DNA of 64,000 bases from Bacillota bacterium (GTDB lineage: Bacteria > Bacillota > UBA4882 > UBA8346). Below, one piece after another: positions 26,815-35,233 of the stretch. The stretch's first letter is position 1. Each line of letters begins with the position of its first letter. The position numbers were made by a program, and so were the translations under genes. The stretch spans positions 1-64,000 of the forward strand of contig JAEXDA010000054.1 in NCBI GenBank assembly GCA_023401925.1. Reading direction: 5' to 3'. The notes beneath the pieces are model-generated. The model worked only from the letters and a program-made list of their open reading frames with translations, was not told the origin of the DNA and ran no database searches.

Positions 26815-27227
26815 TTTTCTAACGGCCTCCGATTACATTTTTAAAGTAATTATCCGCCCCTGCCAGCCTGGACAAGAAGTAAAAATTTGGCCCAGGGTGT
26901 GCGGCGCCCATCGTAGCGGACCGGAAAACGGTCGAAAAATCCCCTAAAAGATTATCAAGAATTAGTATAGCACATTTTTTTGCATAAGGATTAGAATTTG
27001 CATTATGAAAAGATAATTTCACAAAACCCAATGGATTATCTACATGTTTACGACCGGATTTCATATCGGTTGGGGGGGCAAAATTCTTTACTTCAATTTC
27101 AATTTGGTTTATAATAAAATAGGTATAATTTATAATTAGGTTTTAATAAAAATGTGAAGTCAGCAAAATCGTCCAACGAAGGGCGATTTTATTTTAATCA
27201 AAATATTTAAGAATGGAGGGGTTCACG
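26815..27227. other. Interval between SET gene and glyoxalase gene
   Basis: An 81-codon minus-strand frame (26819-27064) lacks a ribosome site and family resemblance, so I leave it uncalled. The right half holds a likely promoter (TTTACT 27088-27093, 16 bp, TATAAT 27110-27115), a second TATAAT at 27124-27129, and a hairpin at 27165-27190. Confidence 0.4.
27165..27198 (+). terminator. Leader hairpin upstream of the glyoxalase gene
   Basis: A 10-bp stem (27165-27174 with 27181-27190, one G-T pair) has a 6-nt loop followed by ATTTTAAT. It lies between the likely promoter and the ribosome site of the gene at 27228. It therefore could act as an attenuator, or it could end a transcript entering from the left. 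Confidence 0.5.
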
Positions 27228-27590
27228 ATGAAATTTGCCATGAATCATAACAATTTCAATGTGTTGGATCTTCAAAAGAGTATGACTTTTTACAAAGAGG
27301 CCCTTGGTCTAAAGGAGATCCGGAGAAGAGAGGCTTCCGACGGAAGTTTTATCCTGGTATTTTTAGGTGACGGTCAGAGCGGGCACCAACTGGAATTAAC
27401 TTGGTTACGGGAACGCAAAGAACCTTATAATCTAGGCGACAACGAGATTCATCTAGCCTTTAAAGTTGATGATTTTCAAGCCGCCCGCCAACTTCATCAA
27501 CGGATGGGATGTATTTGTTATGAAAATAAGGATATGGGGATTTATTTTATTGAAGATCCCGATGGTTACTGGCTGGAAATAATCCCTTAG
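27228..27590 (+). CDS. Lactoylglutathione lyase / glyoxalase I-family protein (VOC)
   Basis: This protein is 120 aa from ATG 27228, selected because GGAGGGG lies seven bases upstream; the in-frame ATG at 27213 precedes that site. The two beta-alpha-beta-beta-beta modules of the VOC fold are evident. Candidate metal ligands match GloA in spacing: His7, Glu56 in HQLELTW, His75 in NEIHLAF and Glu117 in DPDGYWLEII. The protein would detoxify methylglyoxal thiol adducts. Because many Bacillota lack glutathione, the thiol could be another one. It is a single gene with its own leader. Confidence 0.87.
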   Translation: MKFAMNHNNFNVLDLQKSMTFYKEALGLKEIRRREASDGSFILVFLGDGQSGHQLELTWLRERKEPYNLGDNEIHLAFKVDDFQAARQLHQRMGCICYENKDMGIYFIEDPDGYWLEIIP

Positions 27591-27637
27591 TTGGAACTCG
27601 GACATAACCCTGTTGGGAGTTTTAATAAGGAGATAAA

Positions 27638-28336
27638 ATGATGGGTTTTAGGCGACTCGAAATCAAAGAAGGCATGAAGACCGGTCTGCCGATTTTTTTG
27701 GGATATTCTCCAATGGCGATGGCGTTTGGTCTGATGGCGAAGGCTGGCGGTATAGGTTTTATACCGACAATTGCTTTTTCAGTGTTGGTTTTTGCCGGCG
27801 CCAGCCAATTTATGGCGTTGGGTTTATTGAATGCCGGAGCCGCAGTGGGGGAAATCATCATCGCTGCTTTTTTACTGAACTTTCGTCATTTGCTGATGAG
27901 CGCTTCCCTGGCTACCCATTTAAAAGAAGAAAAAAAAGCCCAGTTAGCGGTTGTCGCTTTTGGAGTAACGGACGAGACTTTTTCAGTGGCATCGACTTTA
28001 CCGAAGAAACCTGGGTTAAAGTTTTTAATAGGGTTGGAGGGTATTTCCTACAGTGGATGGGTGGGAGGAACGATTGCCGGGTTTCTTGTCGGGTCTTCTT
28101 TGCCCGCTTTTCTCCAGGCGAGTTTGGGAATCACTTTGTATGCAATGTTCGCTGCGATTTTGGTTCCTCAGTTTAAACGCTCCTGGGGCATAGTTTTCCT
28201 TGCGTTCGGCTCCGGATTCCTTCATATTCTAATCCTTGCGCTTAAAATTATGCCTCCCGGTTGGAGCATCATTACTGCAATGGTATGCGCAGCAATTCTG
28301 GGGGCCGTGTTGATAAAAGATGAGGATACTATCTAA
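27638..28336 (+). CDS. azlC: AzlC-family branched-chain amino acid exporter, large subunit
   Basis: This 232-aa membrane protein has the AzlC signature: GLPIFLGYSPMAMAFGL at the N-terminus, VFAGASQFMALGLL, and NFRHLLMSASLATHL. Together with AzlD it forms an exporter for branched-chain or toxic analog amino acids. AAGGAGATAAA precedes ATG 27638. The azlD-type gene follows after about 95 bases, on the same strand. Length and motifs are normal. Confidence 0.92.
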   Translation: MMGFRRLEIKEGMKTGLPIFLGYSPMAMAFGLMAKAGGIGFIPTIAFSVLVFAGASQFMALGLLNAGAAVGEIIIAAFLLNFRHLLMSASLATHLKEEKKAQLAVVAFGVTDETFSVASTLPKKPGLKFLIGLEGISYSGWVGGTIAGFLVGSSLPAFLQASLGITLYAMFAAILVPQFKRSWGIVFLAFGSGFLHILILALKIMPPGWSIITAMVCAAILGAVLIKDEDTI

Positions 28337-28432
28337 GGCGTTGTTCTCGGATTTTCGGTCCATTCATCCATAAGGAAGATGAGTTGGTCTCCGCCCGGTA
28401 AAGAAGGTTACTCGAATTCATGGAGGATTATG

Positions 28433-28741
28433 ATGAAAATATGGTTGATAATTTTTGGGATGATGGCCGTTACTTACATCCCCAGGCTAATTCCTCTAAT
28501 TACTTTGGCAGATCGACCCTTACCCCCTTTTTTGAAGCGTTTTTTGCAATTCATTCCTTATACTGCATTAGGCGCATTAATTATTCCAGGAGTTGTAGAT
28601 GCTACACCCGGTAAACCTTTGGCCGCTTTGGCCGGTTTGGGAACCGCCGCTTTCTGCGCTTGGCTGAAGGGCGGAGTGATTTTGTCGATCCTGGCATCAA
28701 TCCTGGTAACATTGATCATGCTATGCTATTATCCGGGATGA
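28433..28741 (+). CDS. azlD: AzlD-family branched-chain amino acid exporter, small subunit
   Basis: This protein is 102 aa from ATG 28433. The frame is open further left to ATG 28379, but GGAGG at 28422-28426 identifies 28430 or 28433 as the start. It has four short helices with the conserved YIPRLIPL, LPPFLKRFLQFIPYTALGALIIPG and AFCAWLKG elements of AzlD. It is the small partner of the AzlC protein encoded just upstream. About 100 bases of AT-rich sequence follow before the next gene, with no clear terminator. Confidence 0.9.
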   Translation: MKIWLIIFGMMAVTYIPRLIPLITLADRPLPPFLKRFLQFIPYTALGALIIPGVVDATPGKPLAALAGLGTAAFCAWLKGGVILSILASILVTLIMLCYYPG

Positions 28742-28858
28742 ACAATTCCAAGGGTTCTTTTTATTTTAGGATTTTTATTTGAAAAGCCTTTTTGGGGTAC
28801 CCTATCTTTACTATCCGCTTCCAACCATTGAACGGAAAATGAAAGATGGGGCACTATT

Positions 28859-30178
28859 TTGGAACATTGGGTTTTCTTAGATGAGCGCAAAGAGGATGGC
28901 AATCCCATCCGGTATGCTAAAAACCTGCTGAATATGAAAATGTACCGCTTTGAACCGTTGGTTACCAAATTTACGGCTGGCGAAGCCGGAAAGTTTCGGG
29001 CGGGAATACAAGCGCGTAATAAAGTTCTAGAATGCCTTAAAACAAGTAATTTAGGAATTTTAAGCGTCTGTGGACCTGATTTTTTTGGTGGTAAGTTTTG
29101 GCTCGGGTGGCAATCGCGGAATGGAGAAAGTTTTTTCCGTTCTTTTGAAAATCAGTCTCCTTTGGGTTTAGCACACACGATAACTGGACTCTATCCATTG
29201 ATTCAAGCTTACCGGAGTTTCAACAGGGCCGGCTTCATTGTTGGAAGGCCTGATTGGCGCCGGTTATATTGGGATGCAAACGGCATTTATATGGTTGATC
29301 CTCTCTATTTGCCCTATCTGACTGAACCCTTCGTCAAGCTTCCACAGGGCCTCGAAAATTGCCGGCCTCCGGAAACATATGGCGAATCGGAGCTAAATGA
29401 ATCGGTTGATTTGTTTTATTTAGGATTAATTATTTATCTGGCTTTGACGAATAGACTCCCTTTTGAAATGATGCATGGGTGGCCTACGAAAGCTTTATTC
29501 AAGGGTGACATTATTTCTCCAGTTATTTTTCAACCCTCTCTTCATCCGTTCCTGGCGGAACAGATTAAAATTCTATTATACCCCAATCCCGAAAAACGGG
29601 GTACCATCCAACAATTTGAAGCCTTTTGGCACCACATGCTGGAAGAAAAAAGTTTTTTGGCTCCAGCTACGGCAAAGGTATTCATAAAGAAAGAACAGAA
29701 AAAATTTCAAAGAAAGATTCGTTGGCAAAAGATACGGTATCCGATGTGGGGAACAACAGCCGGATTGATTTTCTTGGTTCTTTTCATATTTCTTATCAGT
29801 TCCAAAACGAATGGGAAGAATGATCAAGAAATTTCCCCGATTATCGCAGTCCAAAAACTATATCAGGTAGAAGCGGCTCCTCCGCGAGCCGGGATGAATA
29901 TACAGGCCCATTCTTCTATGATGTATGATTATGAGAAGGAGCGCAAGCAAAGACTAGAAGTCGCTACGGAACTTTTGATGCGGCCTTTGGCCGAAGTTAA
30001 AGGAATCCGGCTTATTTCCCGAACACTTACGCAAGCTATTGTTGAAGTTTCGGTTTGCCGCTGGGAATGGAAGGGCGAAAGGTGGAGAAACCATCGATAT
30101 AAAGAGAGACTGACGCTTGAATATCAAGGAAAAAAATGGTCGGCTATCGCCAGGAAGATCTACCGGTATGATGATTAG
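28859..30178 (+). CDS. Single-pass membrane protein with a degenerate protein-kinase-like domain
   Basis: This 439-aa protein starts at TTG 28859 after GATGGGG. Residues about 110-275 follow the C-lobe order of a protein kinase. FNRAGFIVGRPDWRRLYWDANG occupies the place of the catalytic loop and MVDPLY the place of the DFG motif. PPETYGESELNESVDLFYLG resembles APE plus the F-helix DxxSLG motif, then YLALTNRLPFE and PNPEKRGTIQQF follow. The HRD motif, the DFG glycine and an obvious ATP-binding lysine are missing, so it is probably a pseudokinase. A basic segment leads to one helix (about 297-318) and an extracytoplasmic domain of about 115 residues that I do not recognise. It converges on the UbiB gene with a four-base overlap. 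Confidence 0.65.
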   Translation: MEHWVFLDERKEDGNPIRYAKNLLNMKMYRFEPLVTKFTAGEAGKFRAGIQARNKVLECLKTSNLGILSVCGPDFFGGKFWLGWQSRNGESFFRSFENQSPLGLAHTITGLYPLIQAYRSFNRAGFIVGRPDWRRLYWDANGIYMVDPLYLPYLTEPFVKLPQGLENCRPPETYGESELNESVDLFYLGLIIYLALTNRLPFEMMHGWPTKALFKGDIISPVIFQPSLHPFLAEQIKILLYPNPEKRGTIQQFEAFWHHMLEEKSFLAPATAKVFIKKEQKKFQRKIRWQKIRYPMWGTTAGLIFLVLFIFLISSKTNGKNDQEISPIIAVQKLYQVEAAPPRAGMNIQAHSSMMYDYEKERKQRLEVATELLMRPLAEVKGIRLISRTLTQAIVEVSVCRWEWKGERWRNHRYKERLTLEYQGKKWSAIARKIYRYDD

Positions 30179-31839
30179 ATTCGGCCCGATCGGATCATGG
30201 AAATCAGCAACCATATTCCCATGACGAGGGCAGTGAGAAACCCGATTTCCGCAATGGGAAAGTGACCGAATAATGAAGCGGAAGTTTTAAAGGAGATCAT
30301 TGATGAGCCGATGATGATTGCCGCAATAATGATGCTTGATGAAAGCCGGTTCCCCAAAATTACCAATCTGGAGATGAGTAAGTCAAAGTGGTGTTGTTCA
30401 ATTCTTAGTTTCAGCTCCCCATCACCGGCCATTTGCAGCAGTTCCGTGGCTTTTCCGGGTAGAGTCGTCACTGCCGTGGTAAGATCCAACAAATATTCCA
30501 ATAAGGCTTTTTTTAGGTTTTGAGGGGTGAATTTCTCGAAAAATAACCGTGGGCCAAAAGGTTTAGCCAGTTCTAAAAGGCTGGCATCGGGATCAAGTTG
30601 GGTGATGATATTATCCAGTAGTACCAAGCATCTGGCAATTAGGATCAGTTCTTGGGGAGGACGAATCTGAAAACGGGAGAAGAATTCTAACAGTTCCCGG
30701 AATAAGGCACCCAGCTCGATGTCTTTTAACGGGCGGTTGTAATAGCGATCCAATAAATAGTATAATTCCCGTTTTAAAAGGTGTTGGTCCCCTTTGAACG
30801 GCTTGCTTGAAAATTCGCTTAGAACCATTAAAAGAGTATTAACATCTCTGCGGAGTATGCTCAGGAGGATTTTGACAAGACGCTCTTTCAGCCATCCGTC
30901 AAGACGGCCGACCATTCCGAAATCCATCAATAGAATGATTCCCTCTTTGGAAATCAAAATATTGCCTGGATGGGGGTCGGCATGAAAAAATCCATCAATG
31001 AGAATCTGTTTAAAAAATACTTTCGATAGTTTACGGGCTGCTTCCGGTTTACAGATGCCGTTTTGTTCCAACTCGGCGGTAGCCTTTATTTTGAAACCCT
31101 CCACGTAATCAAGGACCAAGACTTTTTTTGTAGTTAATTTCCAATGTACTTTCGGGATCATGACATCTTTATCGTCCTTGAAATTTTCACGAAAGCGGTC
31201 GGCGTTTTTCGCCTCGATGATGTAGTCGAGTTCGTCGCGGATCGTACGGGCAAACTCACTAATAAAATCCTGAATCTTGTAAAGCTTACCCCAATCGGTC
31301 CGGGCTTCCAGAAAGCCTGCCGCGTCATACATAATTTCCAGGTCTGTATTAATGGTTTTCTGTATTCCCGGCCGTTGAACTTTGACAGCCACCCGCTCCC
31401 CCGTTAATAAGGTGGCTTCATGGACCTGGCCAATCGAAGCGGAAGCCAGGGGGGTGGGATTGAATACCTCAAAAGTCGACTCTAAAGACTGCCTTAGTTC
31501 CGTTTCCAGGGTTTGCCGCACTTCAAAAAAGCCGACCGGTGGAACCTGATCTTGCAATAATTCCAATTGGGATATAAAATGGGCGGGGAGCAAGTCGGGG
31601 CGGGTACTTAAGACTTGGCCCAACTTGATAAAGGTTGGGCCCAATTCCGCCAACATCATCCGGAATCGCCCGGCAATGTGTAAGGGGGAGTCCTCTGTCT
31701 TCCGGCGCCAGGGCCAGGGCACGACTTTGCGGATGGAGCTTAACTCCAGTAAATAGCCGAACCCATGGGTGCTGATGACCCGGATGATCTCATTATACCG
31801 CTGAAAATGCCGATAATGTTTTGTAAAGAAAGGCTTCAA
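30175..31839 (-). CDS. ABC1/UbiB (AarF)-family atypical kinase
   Basis: This 554-aa protein has all hallmarks of the UbiB family: the KxGQ motif in FIKLGQVLSTRPDLLP, the Ala-rich nucleotide loop ASASIGQVHEA, AVKVQRPG (catalytic Lys), and FFHADPHPGNIL and LLMDFGMVG (metal-binding loops). Two C-terminal helices (about 500-550) probably anchor it to the membrane. In other bacteria the family supports quinone or lipid metabolism through ATPase activity. No quinone biosynthesis genes lie near, so the role here is open. The gene is monocistronic on the minus strand. Confidence 0.9.
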   Translation of the reverse strand: MKPFFTKHYRHFQRYNEIIRVISTHGFGYLLELSSIRKVVPWPWRRKTEDSPLHIAGRFRMMLAELGPTFIKLGQVLSTRPDLLPAHFISQLELLQDQVPPVGFFEVRQTLETELRQSLESTFEVFNPTPLASASIGQVHEATLLTGERVAVKVQRPGIQKTINTDLEIMYDAAGFLEARTDWGKLYKIQDFISEFARTIRDELDYIIEAKNADRFRENFKDDKDVMIPKVHWKLTTKKVLVLDYVEGFKIKATAELEQNGICKPEAARKLSKVFFKQILIDGFFHADPHPGNILISKEGIILLMDFGMVGRLDGWLKERLVKILLSILRRDVNTLLMVLSEFSSKPFKGDQHLLKRELYYLLDRYYNRPLKDIELGALFRELLEFFSRFQIRPPQELILIARCLVLLDNIITQLDPDASLLELAKPFGPRLFFEKFTPQNLKKALLEYLLDLTTAVTTLPGKATELLQMAGDGELKLRIEQHHFDLLISRLVILGNRLSSSIIIAAIIIGSSMISFKTSASLFGHFPIAEIGFLTALVMGIWLLISMIRSGRI

Positions 31840-32015
31840 AATGTGCCTCGCGCTTCGAATTTTGTGATAGCTGCATTAAATCGACAGGTTTAAGCAGACA
31901 TTATTTTAGTTTGTGCGCATGCGATAGTAAATATTTGGGGTTAGCCGATTTTGAGTTGCATGGAATCGAAAAGCTATTTCTAGAGCCATCTTATTGTTAT
32001 TGGGGAGGATATTCT

Positions 32016-33338
32016 TTGGGCAAACTTATCTCCAAATTCGGACTTGCTTTCCAAGGTTTAAATTCGGGTTCTTCCATTCCCAGTGAAAAACTGCAGCGAA
32101 ATATCAGCCTCAATATAATTCATGGCATGTTTAATGTGGCTGCTCTGGATATGGTCAATCCATTTTTGGGTATTTTTGCGATCAAGCTGGGAGCTTCAAA
32201 ATTCCTGGTCGCTTTGTTGTCTTCAGCTCCAGCTGCAGTCAGCCTCCTTTCCATGATACCTCTGGCCGGATGTATCGACCGGAGCTCCCGAAAGAAATTT
32301 TTGACTTTTGTTTTCATGCTGGCTCATCGGTGTTTTTTTCTGGTTGTCGCCTGCATCCCTTTTTTTGAACCTTCCGTCAGAGCGATGCTGTTTGTGGCGA
32401 TCATAGCAGTAATGAATTTACCGGGTTCCATTGGCAACGTGGCTTGGCAATCTTTTATTTCCCGGATAATTCCTCCTGAGTACCGGGTGGCGGCGTTTGC
32501 TGCCCGGAACCGGATCATGAATCTGGTCGGTACTACATTGACAGTTATAGCCGGACTTGTTTTGGATCGTTTAAAATATCCTATTGGATATCAGATTTTT
32601 TTCATTACAGCCTTTATTCTTGGAATGATCGAATTATATGTTTTCAGTAAGATTGAAGAACCTGAGCCGGAAGAAAGTGTTATCTCATGCGTTGATAGGA
32701 CTCAAAAAAGGGAGAATTCGCCAACCCAAATCATTTCTGCGTTGATTTGCCAATTTACGACGCAGCCGCGATTTGTCCGGTATATGATGGCTTCTATTTT
32801 GTTTTATTTTAGTTGGCAGATCGCCTGGCCTTTGTTTAGCTGGTATCAGGTGAAAGTACTGCATGCCAATAATCTTTGGGTTAGTGTGTTGAGTCTGATG
32901 AATACCGGTGGTTCTTTGGTGGGTTATGGATTTTGGGTCAGGGTCCTGGGTCGGCATGGCAACCTTAAAACATTGTTTTATGCCAGTAGTTTTATTTTTA
33001 TCGTTCCGGCAATTTATGCATTTTCCCATAGTTTATATATTGTTTCCGCCTTCAATTTGCTGGTTGGAGCCATATTCTCAGGAGTGAACCTGGCTTTGTT
33101 CAACGCACTTTTGGAAGTAACCCCCGAAGAACGCAAAACATCCTACATTGCTTATTACAATACGGCGATTACTCTGTCGACAATTATTGCCCCTATTGCC
33201 GGAGTGGGGCTTTTAAGCGTCATGAATTTTCAATGGGCCTTTATCGTATGCGCGGTTTTACGTATGCTGGGGAGTTTGTGTTTTTGGGTGATTGATAAAA
33301 TGGAGTCTGGGGAAAAAACTGCAAATGTTCAATCATAA
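32016..33338 (+). CDS. Major facilitator superfamily transporter
   Basis: This protein is 440 aa from TTG 32016, which is chosen because GGGGAGGA stands six bases before it; the frame is open back to 31911 without a ribosome site. Twelve helices are predicted, with MFS features such as PLAGCIDRSSRKKF (loop 2-3 motif A variant) and a central charged loop (about 220-240, EEPEPEESVI). The first cytoplasmic helix motif resembles single-gene MFS proteins of unknown specificity in Bacillota. The gene is divergent from the UbiB gene. No substrate can be assigned. Confidence 0.85.
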   Translation: MGKLISKFGLAFQGLNSGSSIPSEKLQRNISLNIIHGMFNVAALDMVNPFLGIFAIKLGASKFLVALLSSAPAAVSLLSMIPLAGCIDRSSRKKFLTFVFMLAHRCFFLVVACIPFFEPSVRAMLFVAIIAVMNLPGSIGNVAWQSFISRIIPPEYRVAAFAARNRIMNLVGTTLTVIAGLVLDRLKYPIGYQIFFITAFILGMIELYVFSKIEEPEPEESVISCVDRTQKRENSPTQIISALICQFTTQPRFVRYMMASILFYFSWQIAWPLFSWYQVKVLHANNLWVSVLSLMNTGGSLVGYGFWVRVLGRHGNLKTLFYASSFIFIVPAIYAFSHSLYIVSAFNLLVGAIFSGVNLALFNALLEVTPEERKTSYIAYYNTAITLSTIIAPIAGVGLLSVMNFQWAFIVCAVLRMLGSLCFWVIDKMESGEKTANVQS

Positions 33339-33445
33339 TCGGCGTTTACTTATGAATAAACTGTAACGGAGCCGAGGTTTGGTATGGGCCTTTCGGCTAC
33401 TTGATAAACATGGGATGATTCAAGATTATTTTTATTAAAAAGTCT

Positions 33446-34180
33446 GTGATTCATGGAATAGTCTGCGGGATGATAATGGCTTGTTGTTTGATGGCCTTTA
33501 CAAACCGTCCGCTCAAGGTATATAAAGACAGGGAGCAATGGGAACGAATAGGGGCTATTGTTTGGGATGTTTGTGTTCGGGAAAAATTGCTGGCTCTCAC
33601 ATTTGATGATGGGCCAAGTCCGACTTTCACCCGGGAGATACTGGACTTACTTGCAAAATATAATGCAAAAGCCACCTTTTTTGTGATGGGAAAACAAGCC
33701 CAGATGTATTCGGAAATTGTTCTCAGGGAACATCGTGAAGGGCATGAAATTGGGAATCATACCTATAGCCACCCTGAAGTGAACCATATTCCTTTTGAGG
33801 AGTTAAGAGACGATTTATTTCATGCTCATCAGCTCATTGCTGAAATTACCGGTGGAAATATGACCTTGTTTCGACCAACCAGTGGATTTTATGATGATAA
33901 AATTGTTAAAGTTGCCCGTTTACTGGGATACAAAGTTGTGATTTGGACTTGGGGGCAGGATAGCCGGGATTGGACCGGAATCAGCGGTCAGACGATTGCA
34001 ATGCGCTTGATTAAAACAGTTAAACCAGGTAATATTATTCTCTTTCATGATCAGGGTGGAAACCGTTCCAATACGATTGTAGCTTTGAAAATCATACTCC
34101 CGGTACTTACCCGACAAGGTTATCATTTTTCCACTGTTTCAGGATTATTACAAAAAGCCCTCTATAAAACTACAAAATGA
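33446..34180 (+). CDS. Polysaccharide deacetylase (NodB-homology) protein
   Basis: This 244-aa protein has a short N-terminal hydrophobic stretch (a weak signal or anchor) and a complete NodB domain: TFDDGPSP (catalytic base Asp and metal Asp), HTYSHPEVN (metal His pair), RPTSGFYD (variant of the RPPYG substrate loop), the WTWGQDSRDW motif and ILFHDQGG (catalytic His). It resembles peptidoglycan or chitooligosaccharide deacetylases of spore formers. GTG 33446 is the predicted start; ATG 33470 is an alternative, and neither has a strong ribosome site. It is probably membrane-anchored or secreted and acts on cell-wall glycans. Confidence 0.85.
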   Translation: MIHGIVCGMIMACCLMAFTNRPLKVYKDREQWERIGAIVWDVCVREKLLALTFDDGPSPTFTREILDLLAKYNAKATFFVMGKQAQMYSEIVLREHREGHEIGNHTYSHPEVNHIPFEELRDDLFHAHQLIAEITGGNMTLFRPTSGFYDDKIVKVARLLGYKVVIWTWGQDSRDWTGISGQTIAMRLIKTVKPGNIILFHDQGGNRSNTIVALKIILPVLTRQGYHFSTVSGLLQKALYKTTK

Positions 34181-34245
34181 CTAAATGTTTATTCTAAATT
34201 CATATGGCCAGTCCCTTTGAATGTCTCATATACTGTTAGAAATCT

Positions 34246-34293
34246 AGAATGTTTCATAAACAAAGGAACTAAAAATAAGCCATGAAACGTTCT
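34246..34293. repeat. Imperfect inverted repeat before the 56-aa ORF
   Basis: AGAATGTTTCAT (34246-34257) and ATGAAACGTTCT (34282-34293) are reverse complements with one mismatch, 24 bp apart. It may be an operator or a weak structure in the leader of the small gene at 34367. Confidence 0.35.
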
Positions 34294-34366
34294 ACTCAAG
34301 TAAAACGTCACTTCTAATTTTATCACATGGGATAAACGTTTTACCCAATGGAAAGGAGAAAAGGGA

Positions 34367-34537
34367 ATGACGGTTTTATCACTTAAAATTTTGGATCGCA
34401 ATAGCAATATTCAGGCGATGCCTCAGACCGGCTCTACCCATGAATATCCGGTAATCGTTTCAGGAAACATTCATAATATCGAGAGTCAAGAGCTAATCGA
34501 ACGTTGGGTTGATGTAATAAAAATCAAGGCGCGATAG
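34367..34537 (+). CDS. Small hypothetical protein, 56 aa
   Basis: A 57-codon frame from ATG 34367, preceded by AAAGGAG and AAGGGA, ends at TAG 34535-34537 and is followed by a good intrinsic terminator. The product begins MTVLSLKILDRNSNIQ and ends VIKIKAR. It is soluble, not recognised, and looks like a small beta-rich peptide. The isolated unit (inverted repeat, ribosome site, frame, terminator) supports a real gene, but codon evidence is limited. Confidence 0.5.
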   Translation: MTVLSLKILDRNSNIQAMPQTGSTHEYPVIVSGNIHNIESQELIERWVDVIKIKAR

Positions 34538-34587
34538 TAAATTGTTGATTTGAAACTGAGACAACCTATTTTAATGAATTTGAAAAT

Positions 34588-34621
34588 AAAAACAAACGGT
34601 TGTTTTTGGCCGTTTGTTTTT
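34588..34621. terminator. Bidirectional intrinsic terminator
   Basis: A 12-bp perfect stem (34588-34599 with 34610-34621) with A-rich left and T-rich right flanks. It lies between the plus-strand small gene and the end of ppnP on the minus strand and can serve both. Confidence 0.85.
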
Positions 34622-34627
34622 GTGCTG

Positions 34628-34948
34628 TTATAAGTTTTTGACATAGGAACAACAATAATCGGTTATTTCTTTGACCTTTAGCTGAAATTTGGAATGGGCA
34701 GGCACTTCGAAAGTGGTTCCTTCCTTTAAAGATAACCACCCGGTACTGCCGGGCAATAAAACTTCCAATTTACCGCTTAGAATCTCCATCACTTCCTTAT
34801 CTCCGGTCCCAAACTCATAATCCCCGGGCAACATGATGCCTAAGGTTTTTCGTTCCCCACCCGCCAGGATCACTGTCCGGCTGGTTACTTTACCATCAAA
34901 ATAAACATTGGCTTTTTTAACGATGGTGGCGTTATCAAATTGTTCCAT
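34628..34948 (-). CDS. ppnP: Pyrimidine/purine nucleoside phosphorylase (PpnP, DUF1255)
   Basis: This 106-aa cupin-fold protein is collinear with E. coli PpnP (YaiE), with about ten extra N-terminal residues. Shared features are the ANVYFDGKVTSRTV start, GIMLPGDYEFGT, EVMEILSGKLEVLLPG, and TFEVPAHSKFQLKV. PpnP cleaves many nucleosides with phosphate to base and ribose 1-phosphate. It is expressed alone from a promoter with near-consensus boxes at 34978-35006 and ends at a shared terminator. Confidence 0.92.
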   Translation of the reverse strand: MEQFDNATIVKKANVYFDGKVTSRTVILAGGERKTLGIMLPGDYEFGTGDKEVMEILSGKLEVLLPGSTGWLSLKEGTTFEVPAHSKFQLKVKEITDYCCSYVKNL

Positions 34949-34977
34949 TCGTTTGTTTCCCCCTTATTTTTGAGGAA

Positions 34978-35006
34978 ATTATATAATGCTGGGAATGATT
35001 TGACAA
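34978..35006 (-). promoter_or_regulatory. Sigma-A-type promoter of ppnP
   Basis: On the minus strand TTGTCA (35006-35001) and TATAAT (34983-34978) are separated by exactly 17 bp, upstream of the ppnP start at 34948. Confidence 0.75.
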
Positions 35007-35105
35007 GACCGTCACTGAAAATGGAATCCGTATAAATGTTTTAACGGCCGGTACTGTTGGTTATGTCCGGCGATCTTTGTTTTGTATCCGAAGTGGCTGG
35101 AATTT

Positions 35106-35134
35106 TTGGATAGTATGGGGATGGGCGGGATAAT
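35106..35134 (+). promoter_or_regulatory. Candidate promoter of the oleate hydratase gene
   Basis: TTGGAT (35106-35111), 17 bp, GATAAT (35129-35134), about 100 bases before the start at 35234. Confidence 0.5.
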
Positions 35135-35233
35135 ATTATTACCGGAAGTCGTGGGTTTGTAAAGAAGACAAATTGCCGACGACAATCCAGTAATGGCGGG
35201 ATTTGTTGAAAATAAAAATGGAGGGAATAAACT

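Noticed and set aside
26819..27064. 81-codon minus-strand frame upstream of the SET gene
   Set aside because: No ribosome site before its start, no family resemblance, and it ends where the SET gene's own GGAGG lies, so it is more likely leader DNA.
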